This document shows, in pieces, positions 50,127 to 59,888 of a DNA stretch of 64,000 nt. The position numbers and the translations under genes are program-made. Under the pieces are notes generated by a model. That model made no database searches, had not been told where the DNA came from, and worked only from the letters and a program-made list of their open reading frames with translations. The stretch comes from an uncultured Clostridia bacterium (GTDB lineage Bacteria; Bacillota; Clostridia; Oscillospirales; Acutalibacteraceae): contig CALBNX010000014.1 in the NCBI GenBank assembly GCA_937896885.1, positions 1 through 64,000 on the forward strand, given 5' to 3'. Each line of letters starts with the position of its first letter. Position 1 is the first letter of the stretch.

Positions 50127-50239
50127 TACTGTTGTTAATATAAGATATTCATCCTCAAATAAAATTTCGATTATTTTTATATAGATATACATTACTTGAT
50201 TTTGTTGTAATAAATAGATATAATAATATGTAGTATTTT

Positions 50240-50304
50240 ATCACAATATGTCTTTTTTTATATTGTGATTTGAAATCAATTTTGAGAGATAGATGATTAT
50301 CTCT
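50240..50304 (+). promoter_or_regulatory. Two inverted repeats before the Detocs operon
   Basis: ATCACAATAT pairs with ATATTGTGAT across a 10-base T-rich spacer (50240-50269). A second hairpin AGAGATA/TATCTCT is at 50285-50304, ending 24 bp before the start. Either could be an operator or an mRNA leader structure. The conserved TGTCACAAA promoter motif is not present here. Confidence 0.5.
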
Positions 50305-50327
50305 GTGCGGAAAAGGAAGGATACAAT

Positions 50328-53300
50328 ATGGCAAGCAAAGAAATGAAGATTCATATTGATTTACTAAAACGCAGAGGCAACTTTTTTACCAATATAGGCT
50401 TATTAATTTCAATAAATAATGGAGATGACTATTATAATATAATAAAAAAGTATTTTACAGATTCTAATCCAATTAATAGAAAATCTTTTTTTCACAATAA
50501 TTATAATGATGTATTAGAATATACCCCTACTGGACAAACCGCTAACTTATTAAAAATGTTATTATGGAGTAGTACTATTATATCTTTCTATAAAGAAGAA
50601 ATTGTAAATTTTGTTTCCATAAAGAAAAAATTTGATTATTATGTTTTAACCGGAGATTATGAAAACGCATTAAAAGAATTGGATTACATAGAAAACAATA
50701 TAAGCTTTTCTATGTGGTCACTCAAAAATAGAATAATGCTTGCTAACTTAAGAGGCGACAGAGTTGATGAATATATTAATTCCTTGAATTTAAATAAATA
50801 TGCAACATCACATGCTAACTTATATGCTCATTTTACAAAAGTTGAGTGTAATGTTAATGAATATATTAAAAATATAGAACATATTACTAATACTTTGCCA
50901 AAAGATTATGTAAATTGTTTTTTATATCTATATGGTGATGTTGATGATATAGAAATTGAAAACTATTCTAATGTTTTAGCATATTGTAATGCTTATTCAA
51001 TTATTGATAGCTATCTTTGCATTAAAAGAATTCTACATAGTTATTTATCAACAGAAGAGTTTGAAAACAAGCTAATACAAAAAAGCATAGATATCTTATC
51101 ATGCATAGAGAACGATGATGAACTATTACTTTTTATATCACACAACATCCCTAAAGATATGAATATGTCTTCTTCCTGTGAAAGATTATTTGCTGATTTT
51201 AGTCATAAGAATTATGAAAAAATCTTTATAAATCGAAATAACTATTTACTAGATATCTCAGCATGTAGTCTCATAAAAATTATTATTATCACGATATCTG
51301 GTATTCTTTCTAATAAAATTGATAATAATTTTTCAGAAAAAAGCATTTTGGATTCCATTATTCTTTCTTTATACAGAGTTTTAAAGTCTGATAACCTATA
51401 TGATTTTCGTATTGGATTGTCAAAAATGGAAAGTTATAATAGAGTATTACGTTGGTTTGATATATCAAATCCCTTAGGTCTCTTTTGGAAGAATTGTTTA
51501 AGTTATATAGAGGAGAATCCGATAGAAAAATGCTTTTCTATCGATGATAAAATACTTTATAATAAGATTGTAGATTTACAAGTTCCGCCAATCTTTTTCG
51601 AATCGCTTTATCATTATACAAAAATGGATTTTGATTATTCTGATATTAAAAAAGATTTTACTGATAATGAGAATAATATCTTTATAATATCATTGCTTTA
51701 CATACAATATTATGTCGCGCTAGGCAAAAAGGACTACTATTTTGCTACTGATATTTTCTCAAAGGCTATTGCTAATTTTACTCCATTAATATATAGATTT
51801 AGAGTTGATGAAGTTTGTAAACATGTTATAAATAATATTACTATAAAAGAATCAGTAACAATAAGTGATGTTATTTTTTCCTTCAATGTGAATGATTTAA
51901 AACCATACAAACTTATAGCTTATAAGAATTTTTTGGATGAAAACAACATTGTAAAGCCTTTAGAGATTATTAATTTGCCTATAGATAAGCAGCTTAAAAT
52001 ATATTTTCTTAAAGAAATTTGCACGATTGACACAATGACATGTCTCTATGTTACATTTCCTAATAGTAATGAGATTGAAAACCATAGAATAGAAATCTGC
52101 AAATTCTTACTTGAGAATGATCCTTCAAATAAAGGCTCATATGGTAAAGAAATATCAGAAATATTAAAAGAACAAGAAGTAAGAAAATTAAACAAAACTA
52201 TTGATAAGTCTAAATTAAGTATAGATTACCAATATATTTTAGATAAAACATATGAACAATTCTTAGATTTAACTAAAATGTATTATGATACTAGACCAGA
52301 TGCAATAGAGTATGTTTCTTTTTCGTCACCAATGATTATCAGCACTGAACCACAAAGTTGGCGTTTTATTGCTTTGTCTCGCGATATTGTACTCGAAAAT
52401 ATGTATAAAGTATATGCCGCAGAGTTCTGTTTTGGAAGCAGGGGCCTTGATACATACCTTAGTACACGAGTACGACATGGAACTTTTGAAAACACAATAA
52501 AGAAAGTGTTTATAGAAAATAATCTATATAACACTGAAAACAATTTTTTTAAATCTATGTTTTCAAAAGAGCATGTTTCACAAAAAATTACGGAGGTTAT
52601 AAAAGACTTTAGAGAACAATTACTTAATAGGATTCATGTTTTGACAAACACAACATTTAAAGTATTTATTGAAAATGAGATAAAAGGAGCTCTTTTCGAT
52701 TATTATATGGATACAAAAGATGTAGCAATAATATACAAACAATTGAATTTAAAAGAATCATTTTCAGTTCTTGATTTTATAAACATTATTTCGGATACAA
52801 TAGTAATAAAAACAAACGAATATCTTGCGTTTATTAGAGACGCTGTTTTAGAAAATCTTAAAAGCGAGATTATTGACTTGTTAGATAATTTAAATGCCGA
52901 TGTAGAAATCTACTGCTTGGAAGCTTCAGCACTTTCTAATATTAGAAATAACATATCTAGAAGCAAAACAAACATTCAAAACAAAATAGATGATATAAAA
53001 AATTGGTTTTACCTATCCGAATCAATTCCTATGGAAAACTATACAATTGACAAATTGATTGATGTGTTAAACAAGAATTTATGTCAGCAGTTTGATGATT
53101 TTAATTTAATTGATTTAAAAACTAACAACTCTATTTCAAAAGATTTTGTAGGTGAATCTTTCGTTTATCTTTACGATATACTGCACATTCTTTTGTCAAA
53201 TGCAATTATTCATTCAAAATTTGAAAATTTAAATGAATTGAAAATTATTTTGGAGACAACAGAAATTAGTGATGAATATGTTTCATTCTGTATAAAAAAT

Positions 53301-53546
53301 AATTATTCTGAAGCATGTAGTCGTGAGCAAGTGGAAGAATCAATTAGAAAAATTAATAATATTTATGTAAATAGAGAATACACAAAAGTAGATACCCACA
53401 AAGAAGGCGGAATGGGCCAAATAAAAGTTTTAGATATTTTATATAATATTTTAAATGTCGGGAATACTTTTGAGGCAGTATGTGATTCTGATAATTATGA
53501 AATAAAGTTTACTATTTCAAAAAAAGGAGTAATTGCCTGTGATTAA
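50328..53546 (+). CDS. dtcA: Detocs sensor kinase DtcA
   Basis: A 1072-residue protein; AAGGAAGGA precedes the ATG. The first ~650 residues are helical, tetratricopeptide-like solenoid sequence. A conserved-looking block follows with TRVRHGTFENTI, whose His717 is the probable phosphorylated residue. The C-terminal ~150 residues form a GHKL ATPase with N-box LLSNAIIHS (Asn958) and glycine box KEGGMGQIKV. In Detocs (described by Rousset and colleagues, 2023) DtcA senses phage infection and passes phosphate to DtcC. The three-gene order here is exactly dtcA-dtcB-dtcC. No membrane segment is seen, so it is cytosolic. Confidence 0.88.
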   Translation: MASKEMKIHIDLLKRRGNFFTNIGLLISINNGDDYYNIIKKYFTDSNPINRKSFFHNNYNDVLEYTPTGQTANLLKMLLWSSTIISFYKEEIVNFVSIKKKFDYYVLTGDYENALKELDYIENNISFSMWSLKNRIMLANLRGDRVDEYINSLNLNKYATSHANLYAHFTKVECNVNEYIKNIEHITNTLPKDYVNCFLYLYGDVDDIEIENYSNVLAYCNAYSIIDSYLCIKRILHSYLSTEEFENKLIQKSIDILSCIENDDELLLFISHNIPKDMNMSSSCERLFADFSHKNYEKIFINRNNYLLDISACSLIKIIIITISGILSNKIDNNFSEKSILDSIILSLYRVLKSDNLYDFRIGLSKMESYNRVLRWFDISNPLGLFWKNCLSYIEENPIEKCFSIDDKILYNKIVDLQVPPIFFESLYHYTKMDFDYSDIKKDFTDNENNIFIISLLYIQYYVALGKKDYYFATDIFSKAIANFTPLIYRFRVDEVCKHVINNITIKESVTISDVIFSFNVNDLKPYKLIAYKNFLDENNIVKPLEIINLPIDKQLKIYFLKEICTIDTMTCLYVTFPNSNEIENHRIEICKFLLENDPSNKGSYGKEISEILKEQEVRKLNKTIDKSKLSIDYQYILDKTYEQFLDLTKMYYDTRPDAIEYVSFSSPMIISTEPQSWRFIALSRDIVLENMYKVYAAEFCFGSRGLDTYLSTRVRHGTFENTIKKVFIENNLYNTENNFFKSMFSKEHVSQKITEVIKDFREQLLNRIHVLTNTTFKVFIENEIKGALFDYYMDTKDVAIIYKQLNLKESFSVLDFINIISDTIVIKTNEYLAFIRDAVLENLKSEIIDLLDNLNADVEIYCLEASALSNIRNNISRSKTNIQNKIDDIKNWFYLSESIPMENYTIDKLIDVLNKNLCQQFDDFNLIDLKTNNSISKDFVGESFVYLYDILHILLSNAIIHSKFENLNELKIILETTEISDEYVSFCIKNNYSEACSREQVEESIRKINNIYVNREYTKVDTHKEGGMGQIKVLDILYNILNVGNTFEAVCDSDNYEIKFTISKKGVIACD

Positions 53547-53982
53547 TAAGATTTTAGTTGTAGAAGATGATGCATTAAAAGGTCGTCAAATAGTTAATTT
53601 CACAAAATCAATTAACAACAATATAATAATCACTCAAAAAGGTGCATTAAATTCTGGACTTATAGAGTTAACTAAAAATGAATATGATTTGGTTATTCTC
53701 GATATGAGTTTACCGACTTTTGACAACAATGAATCAGAACATTTCCAGCCTTATGGTGGATTGTTGTTTTTAGATGAGGTGAAAAGAAAGAAATATAAAG
53801 TACCGGTTGTGATAGTGACTCAATATGCCTCTTTTGGAGAAGGAGAAGGCGAAACAACGCTTGAAGAAATTGATTTAAATTGTAAAAACAAATATCCAAA
53901 TTTCAAAGAAATAATCTACTATTTAGATGATGATTGGCAAGAGAAGTTAAAGACATACATTGTAGGTGAAAATGATGATTAG
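53539..53982 (+). CDS. dtcB: Detocs stand-alone receiver DtcB
   Basis: A 147-residue receiver protein. I choose GTG 53539 because AAGGAG lies 9 bases before it; TTG 53533 is too close. Start overlaps the dtcA stop by 8 bp. Acidic pocket Glu9-Asp10-Asp11, phosphoacceptor Asp55 in VILDMSLP, and the switch Thr in VVIVTQYA are present. In the studied system DtcB soaks up phosphate from DtcA and so prevents accidental activation of the toxic effector. It has no output domain, which agrees. Confidence 0.88.
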   Translation: MINKILVVEDDALKGRQIVNFTKSINNNIIITQKGALNSGLIELTKNEYDLVILDMSLPTFDNNESEHFQPYGGLLFLDEVKRKKYKVPVVIVTQYASFGEGEGETTLEEIDLNCKNKYPNFKEIIYYLDDDWQEKLKTYIVGENDD

Positions 53983-55177
53983 AATTCTTTTTATTGATGA
54001 TAATATTGAACGAACACAGGAAATTGCTAGTTGGTTAGATGAGTATCAAATAGAAAATGATAGCGAATTCGCTGTAACAAAAGATGATGCATTAAGAAAA
54101 CTAAGCTGTAACCAGTACGACTTGGTAATCGTTGATATTGTTCTACCCGAAAGTATGAAAACACTAGGATTTTCAAAATCTGCAGGTTTGGATATTGTTA
54201 AAGAGATATGTTTTAGCAGAACCGTTATCCGTCCATTGTTTTTATTGGGTATAACTTCAAATCAAGAAAGCTATGATGCTGTAAAAAACGAGTTTGACAG
54301 CAGTTTCATACCATTATCTATTTGGGAAATAGGTGATGATAATTGGAAAACAAAATTAATTGCGAAAATTAAATATCTTTCAAAATTAACGAATGAGTAT
54401 AAGCCTATTAATAAAAATAAAGTAGATGTAGCAATTATTACAGCTGTCGATGATGAGTATCATGCACTTGACGCTTTGCCAGTATGTTGGAGAGATGTAA
54501 TAATACCATGTGACCCTCTTATATATTCAAGAGGCATATTAACCAGTGGAAAGATTATTTTGAGAGTAAAACTGCCAGAAATGGGAATGAGTGCTGCTTC
54601 ACATGTTACAACTAGAATTATAGAGTTGTTTGAACCTAAATCAGTCATAATGACTGGAATTTGTGGTGGAAATAAAGGCGAAGTAGATTTGGGGGATGTT
54701 GTTGTAGCAGAGAGAACATGGGACTATGGTTCAGGGAAGATAAAAAAAGGAGAAGATGGGAAAATAACTTTTTCTGCCTTGCCAAACCAAATTGGTATTG
54801 ATACGATATTGCGAAGTGATATTGAACGAAATTCAAAAATAATAAGCAAGATATGTGACGAATGGAATACGACGAAAAATGATGATAAAAGTTCTTCGAT
54901 AAAAATAGGTGCTATAACAACAGGTTCTGCTGTTGTGGCAAATAGAGATATTATCGATGCAATTATTGAACCTCAATACAGAAAGGTATTGGGTATAGAT
55001 ATGGAAACATATGGCGTGTATTTTGCATGCGAAAAGACAGGGAGAAACATAAAATTTGTTTCAATTAAGGCAGTTTCTGATTTGGCTGATGTAGAAAAAG
55101 ACGATTCGTATCACAATTTTTGTTCATATGTAAGTGCAAAATTTGCTTTTAAATTAGTTGAACTGGATATTTTATAA
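53975..55177 (+). CDS. dtcC: Detocs effector DtcC: receiver plus purine nucleoside phosphorylase domain
   Basis: A 400-residue protein; ATG 53975 is 6 bases after AGGTG and overlaps dtcB by 8 bp (ATG 53972 also possible). Residues 1-130 are a receiver with Asp8-Asp9 and phosphoacceptor Asp54 (LVIVDIVLP). Residues ~150-400 are a PNP/MTAN-type nucleosidase: VAIITAVDDEY, MTGICGGNKGEVDLGDVVVA, and GIDMETYGVYFA with the purine-site Met-Glu. In Detocs the activated PNP domain cleaves ATP to adenine and ribose-5'-triphosphate, stopping growth of the infected cell. Confidence 0.9.
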   Translation: MIRILFIDDNIERTQEIASWLDEYQIENDSEFAVTKDDALRKLSCNQYDLVIVDIVLPESMKTLGFSKSAGLDIVKEICFSRTVIRPLFLLGITSNQESYDAVKNEFDSSFIPLSIWEIGDDNWKTKLIAKIKYLSKLTNEYKPINKNKVDVAIITAVDDEYHALDALPVCWRDVIIPCDPLIYSRGILTSGKIILRVKLPEMGMSAASHVTTRIIELFEPKSVIMTGICGGNKGEVDLGDVVVAERTWDYGSGKIKKGEDGKITFSALPNQIGIDTILRSDIERNSKIISKICDEWNTTKNDDKSSSIKIGAITTGSAVVANRDIIDAIIEPQYRKVLGIDMETYGVYFACEKTGRNIKFVSIKAVSDLADVEKDDSYHNFCSYVSAKFAFKLVELDIL

Positions 55178-55248
55178 TACATAACAAATTATAAGGTATT
55201 TAATAACTTAACTATAACATAGACTTTAATAAAATTTTATATCAAAAC

Positions 55249-55296
55249 AAAAATCCGAAACCGTTGCCAATTGGCAATAGTTTCGGATTTTTTGTT
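55249..55296 (+). terminator. Terminator of the Detocs operon
   Basis: AAAATCCGAAAC pairs with GTTTCGGATTTT; the loop contains a second stem GCCAATTGGC. TTTTTTG follows. Confidence 0.85.
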
Positions 55297-55435
55297 TTGG
55301 TTGGAGCATAGGACGATTCCATTTAATATCTTGATTATAAAGTAAGCATTCATCACAGCTTAACTAATCCCAATATTATTCACTTGTTTATCGTTTACTA
55401 ATTCTCACAAAAAAGTCAAGAAATGCATAGTAATA

Positions 55436-56407
55436 TTAAAAGAAAATCATATGATTATCTTTTAATTGTTGCAATATAGACTCAATATCATCTCTTACTT
55501 TTCTTTCATATATAGATGTATTATTATCTATTTGTTTAAAGTTCAAATTATATAGTTGCTCTTTGTAATCTTCATTCAAGTCAAAATATCTATGTAGTAC
55601 ACAACTCTTAGCATTAAACATATCATCAATATGTGTGTTACCATCATCCACGCGATATAACACAAATACATCAGTTATAGCTTTAACCTTCATACCATGG
55701 TTTACCGCAGAGTTAAACTCACTCACAGCATTAATCAATTGTGTTCCCTTTGATGTATTACAATCAATTAGTACAGCACATCCTTTGCGGTGTTCAAAGA
55801 GTTCCCAAGAACCTTCTATATTCACCTTATAGCATTCTTTAGTAGAACTATCTATTGTTGTTGCTCTAGAATCATCGTTCTTATCTTTTACCACAACAAG
55901 TTTTGCACCGTATTTCATAGCCACAGATTGAGCTAATTCCACGTTACCACCTTTAGGTACAACAATTACAGCAGGATTTGTTTTTCTTGTTTTATTTATT
56001 AAAGTAACCATTAATTCTGTCATTTCATTTAAATCGTCAGAATCTGTTGAAGCCTCCATTGTATCCACATAATATCTACTATTAATATCTTTGCTGTAAT
56101 TAATATTAGTTGGGAAAGCCATTGTATATCGAGCGAGAAGTAATATTAATCTTTCAAAAGAATTCTCTGCCTTTTTCATTTTTGACCGTTTGGCTATATT
56201 TTTCATTGATTTGTTAATTTCTTTTGCCGTTTTATCAGTAAAACCCCAATCAAATAAAACCTTCTCTATTAAATTTTCATCATGATTGCCGTAAATAAAC
56301 TTTGAATACCATTTATTGTTTCTAGGAACATTTGCAAATGCTGCTATTATATCTCTTATTGAAAATATTCCTAAAACAACAAGAATTACCCATTCTGACC
56401 AATTCAT
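55436..56407 (-). CDS. Membrane-anchored phosphoribosyltransferase-like protein
   Basis: A 323-residue protein, ATG after AAAGGA and only 4 bp after the radical SAM stop. One N-terminal membrane segment (residues ~5-25, WVILVVLGIFSIRDIIAAF) is followed by a helical domain (~40-130). An alpha/beta domain (~140-290) with a type I phosphoribosyltransferase pattern follows: AVIVVPKGGNVELAQSVA, then GAKLVVVKD, and AVLIDCNTSKGTQLINAVSE in place of the PRPP loop. The acidic pair typical of that loop is reduced to one Asp, so activity may differ. I know no characterised system with this pair. Confidence 0.7.
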   Translation of the reverse strand: MNWSEWVILVVLGIFSIRDIIAAFANVPRNNKWYSKFIYGNHDENLIEKVLFDWGFTDKTAKEINKSMKNIAKRSKMKKAENSFERLILLLARYTMAFPTNINYSKDINSRYYVDTMEASTDSDDLNEMTELMVTLINKTRKTNPAVIVVPKGGNVELAQSVAMKYGAKLVVVKDKNDDSRATTIDSSTKECYKVNIEGSWELFEHRKGCAVLIDCNTSKGTQLINAVSEFNSAVNHGMKVKAITDVFVLYRVDDGNTHIDDMFNAKSCVLHRYFDLNEDYKEQLYNLNFKQIDNNTSIYERKVRDDIESILQQLKDNHMIFF

Positions 56408-56411
56408 ACAT

Positions 56412-57155
56412 TTATCCTTTCACATCGTTTTGCTTTAACAAATATTCCAACAAGTATTCATCTGAATCAAACGAGTAACAACCGTTTTGTTTTATATAAT
56501 CAGTTATTTCTTTAACTTTAGTATCTTCAACGTATTTCCACACCGAATCATTACACCAATTTACAACTCTATCAACACATGTATATTTATTATCTATAAA
56601 TTTTTTATAAAATTCATCTTCAGGATTGATGTATAAACCTCCTGTTAAAAAAAGTTTTACAAAACTAGTATCATTGATTATCTCGCAGTATTCGTTCATA
56701 CTAATAAACGGTAAAATAGGCTTCAGTACTACAGCTGTTTTTACTCCTGTGTCTTTCAAATTTTTCAACAAATCAATTCTATATTTATAATCAGCAGTAC
56801 CTGGTTCGATTTCATTTATACAACTTTTAGTTGTGAATCCGACACCTAATTTTACGAAACCATTTCTAATTTTCGAGTTTAATTTTAATATATCATTTAT
56901 TGAAGAATCCGCAATTTTGCCCTTACACGAAAAACTAAAAATTATTTTTTTGCTATCATTATATTTTTTTAAGATTTTTTCACAAAAAGTCCAATCAATT
57001 TCAAAATCCGAATCACAAGTTGGATAAAAAGCAAGCACATCATCATCAAAAAATTCTTCATTAATTTTCGGATATTTATAATTATCCCATTTTGAAAAAC
57101 AATACATACAATTTTTCTCACATTTTTTATTAGAATGAATAAAAACTCGTTTCAT
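56412..57155 (-). CDS. Radical SAM protein
   Basis: A 247-residue protein; TGGAG precedes the ATG. The 4Fe-4S motif is CEKNCMYC (CxxxCxxC) at residues ~13-20, in the right place near the N-terminus. Further parts of a partial TIM barrel are visible (IIFSFSCKGKI, FVKLGVGFTTK, TAVVLKPILPF). Short for the family and with no SPASM-like extra cysteine domain evident. Substrate unknown. It forms a two-gene operon with the phosphoribosyltransferase-like protein, behind a copy of the conserved promoter motif, within a defence-rich region. Confidence 0.8.
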   Translation of the reverse strand: MKRVFIHSNKKCEKNCMYCFSKWDNYKYPKINEEFFDDDVLAFYPTCDSDFEIDWTFCEKILKKYNDSKKIIFSFSCKGKIADSSINDILKLNSKIRNGFVKLGVGFTTKSCINEIEPGTADYKYRIDLLKNLKDTGVKTAVVLKPILPFISMNEYCEIINDTSFVKLFLTGGLYINPEDEFYKKFIDNKYTCVDRVVNWCNDSVWKYVEDTKVKEITDYIKQNGCYSFDSDEYLLEYLLKQNDVKG

Positions 57156-57367
57156 AATAATCTCCAGTCAAAAATATTTATTTGCAGTTCAAAAAATAAA
57201 ATACAAATGCGCCACATTAGCGTATCATATATGATATGGTTGTTTTAATAGTATTTTTATCTTTCGATCACTTTTTTTATTATATTTTGTTTTTTATTAT
57301 TATAGTATTTTTTAGTCAAATATTTTTAGTTAATAAAACTATTTTATACAAGTCAAGTGTCTAAATT

Positions 57368-57399
57368 TATAATCGGAATGAAGTCATATTTTGTGACAT
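57368..57399 (-). promoter_or_regulatory. Conserved promoter-like motif, copy 7
   Basis: On the minus strand, TGTCACAAA-N14-CGATTATA. It points at the radical SAM operon, with ~205 bp of leader. Confidence 0.6.
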
Positions 57400-57875
57400 T
57401 TTTTTGTATTTTACTAAAGTATATTCAATAACAAATATATGCTAATACTGATTTATGTGTTATAACACAAGTATTAGATATGAAACATTACCATACGATG
57501 AAACAATAACATTAGAACATCTTACACAATTTTTCCATTTTTAAAAGCCGAATATAAAAAATTATAGGAATTGTTTCTATTTATGAGGATGTTGAAAAAT
57601 GGTTACGATAAAAAGAATTCTTTAGAATTCGAATTAAACTTATTGAAATATATATGGAAACTGACGCCTTATCATCTGTACCCGACTTTTTCTTTATACG
57701 TTTCTGTGTGTTCGCATAAAAGGGATTAAACATCTGAAATGATTGTGTATATGATAATGGGTATCGTTCGAAATACGAACCAAAATATGCTTTTAAAAAT
57801 TACATTGCTGAGCTTGTCAATGATTGAAACTAGTTATCCACATACTATCAGAACTTATTTGATTAATTCTAGCGA
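57400..57875. other. Non-coding, possible decayed gene remnants
   Basis: No open frame of useful length. Short readable pieces separated by stops occur on the plus strand (for example around 57453-57540, CYNTSIRYETLPYDETITLE). This fits a worn-out protein gene, but I cannot name it. Confidence 0.3.
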
Positions 57876-57931
57876 TTAGACCGCTTATGGACCACTTGAG
57901 GTGAAAACTCGATGGAAATATTAGAATTATT
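57876..57931 (+). repeat. 56-bp direct repeat, left copy
   Basis: It matches 59967-60022 at 53 of 56 positions (core GGACCACTTGAGGTGAAAAC). The bases after it (57949-57983) still resemble those between the right copy and the tRNA-Arg remnant (AAACC, TCTTTT, GAC-CTAC), so the similarity runs about 110 bp. The two copies bracket the DUF4062 gene. Confidence 0.75.
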
Positions 57932-58017
57932 AAAATGGTATGAACTTAAACCCTGTCTTTTTAATGGAATAGTGGACACTACATAGAAAACATATTACTC
58001 AAATGTTCTTTTTTATA

Positions 58018-59640
58018 TTATTCCTGAACTTTAACCTGAAACTTTTTAGTATAGACATTTGGAGAATGCTTCGAACGAATCTCATATCTAATATATTGTG
58101 GTACAGATTCAAAGAATAAGTATGCAGGGAAATGCATCGAGGTGTGTTGTTTTAAATAAGGCACATTAAAACACAAAATATCTTCTTTGTCTGTATCACG
58201 AATTCCATAACAGAAGACATCATTAAGTGAATCACAATATTTTTGTTTGCACTCTTCAAGTTCGTCTTCTCTACTTTTAAAAGGAAGGTTAATAAGACCA
58301 GGTATGTATGGTTGAACAGGATAATTTGAATATGCTTCCACGTCAGCAGTAGAATGTCCTGCGAATAAATATTCTACTGCATCTGCGTCTACGATTTCCT
58401 CTATGAAATGTATCCCTGGGATAGGTAAATTTTCTATGTTTACTAAATGACCCTTATCAATAAAAATTTTTACATCAATATCTTCGTCAAATGTAGTACC
58501 CATATTGCTGATAACAAGCGATGTATTATACAAAGAGGATAGTTTAAGAAAATACTCCTCAGCATCGTTGTAATCCTCGACCTTTTTTATAAGTTCTTTT
58601 AAGTGATTATGCTTTTCTTTTTCGCTATCTGAACCTATGTATTCAGTCGTTGTTGTATTCATGATATTAAATACTGGAGTTGAGGTTTCAAAATGTAGAT
58701 TTCCCAAACTCCAAAACTCATTTGAAAGCGTTATTCCTTTTTTTGCACAAAAAGTTTCAACTAACTCAATGTACCCTGAGTACAATTCAACTTTTTTGCA
58801 TACGGGTGGTTCCTGCCCCAACATCGTATGATAATCTGCTTTACTAATTGAACCATTGGCTAATCCTTTCATTATTTCCCCTACGGTCATATGTTCCTTT
58901 TGCTCATCAGTAAGTTTGGGAGTGTTTATTTCTTCCGGTGTTTCTGAAGGAACTATATCAAAACCATTAATAACTGTTATCAAGTCTCGTATAGCATTTT
59001 CTTTGTTTACAAGAACCTTGATATTTTTATATCTATCATTACTTAAAAAGATAGTGTCAGATTTATCACATTCTGCTGTGATTAATAGGTTTGGTATGAA
59101 GGTAGGTGATACTTCAGAAATGGTAGATGATACTGTCTTGAGAAAATACATAGTAATTGCATTTTGAAATTCTTTTCGCAGCTGTTCATCGCTTTTTATA
59201 ACAGAGTATATGCCTTTATCAGCATACTTGTCTTTGAAACTCTTAACTTTTGCTAATTGCTCCAGATCAATCGTGCTATGATCTACTTGCCTTTCTATAA
59301 AATACAGAAAAACTTGTTTGCCTTGAGAAAGCATAATTTCGATTTCTTCTTCAGTGCCAGAATCGTAATGATCGGTCGGGGTGCCAAATCTTGTTCCGAG
59401 CAAAGCAACACACAAATCACAATTATTAACAAACTGTTCATTGAGTAATTTTTGAGGTTTTCCGCCAGATTGTGGAAAACTATCCGTCGACCAATGTTTA
59501 AGGTCAACACGAATATTGTTTATTGTTCCAAGAGTGTTGTTAAATATTGTGGTACACTCTTCTATAACTCCTTTCAAGTCAAGCACATCGCCTGGGCATG
59601 ACAGTAATAAATCATAAACTGTAACATTTGGACGTGGCAT
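58018..59640 (-). CDS. DUF4062 (TIR-like N-terminal) protein, probable defence gene
   Basis: A 540-residue protein; AAAGGAG precedes the ATG. Residues ~1-165 match DUF4062 (VYDLLLSCPGDVLDLKGVIE, NCDLCVALLGTRFGTPTD, then SGTEEEIEIMLSQGKQVFLY), a fold related to TIR domains; the SGTEEE stretch holds the usual acidic residues. About residues 225-300 contain a segment with EQKEHMTVGEIMKGLANGSI, and the C-terminal half is of unknown beta-rich kind. DUF4062 proteins are often found in bacterial defence islands. It stands alone, bounded by 56-bp direct repeats, and has the conserved promoter motif upstream. Confidence 0.75.
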   Translation of the reverse strand: MPRPNVTVYDLLLSCPGDVLDLKGVIEECTTIFNNTLGTINNIRVDLKHWSTDSFPQSGGKPQKLLNEQFVNNCDLCVALLGTRFGTPTDHYDSGTEEEIEIMLSQGKQVFLYFIERQVDHSTIDLEQLAKVKSFKDKYADKGIYSVIKSDEQLRKEFQNAITMYFLKTVSSTISEVSPTFIPNLLITAECDKSDTIFLSNDRYKNIKVLVNKENAIRDLITVINGFDIVPSETPEEINTPKLTDEQKEHMTVGEIMKGLANGSISKADYHTMLGQEPPVCKKVELYSGYIELVETFCAKKGITLSNEFWSLGNLHFETSTPVFNIMNTTTTEYIGSDSEKEKHNHLKELIKKVEDYNDAEEYFLKLSSLYNTSLVISNMGTTFDEDIDVKIFIDKGHLVNIENLPIPGIHFIEEIVDADAVEYLFAGHSTADVEAYSNYPVQPYIPGLINLPFKSREDELEECKQKYCDSLNDVFCYGIRDTDKEDILCFNVPYLKQHTSMHFPAYLFFESVPQYIRYEIRSKHSPNVYTKKFQVKVQE

Positions 59641-59888
59641 ATATTATCTCCTTTATTATTAATCTTATATAAAACTATGTCGTCTATTTGTAGGTTGAGC
59701 TTTTCACAAACACGCAGAATAATGTCACTTTCAACTGATTTGTTCTGCGTTATATTTAGCTTTTATCAAAACATTCTCTACACATATAGCCATTTTTTGG
59801 AGAACGACAATTATTTTGACAATTACTGTTTATTAATATTTTGTTATATTTTCTAAAGTATATTTCATATAAAACATACCTATTTAAT

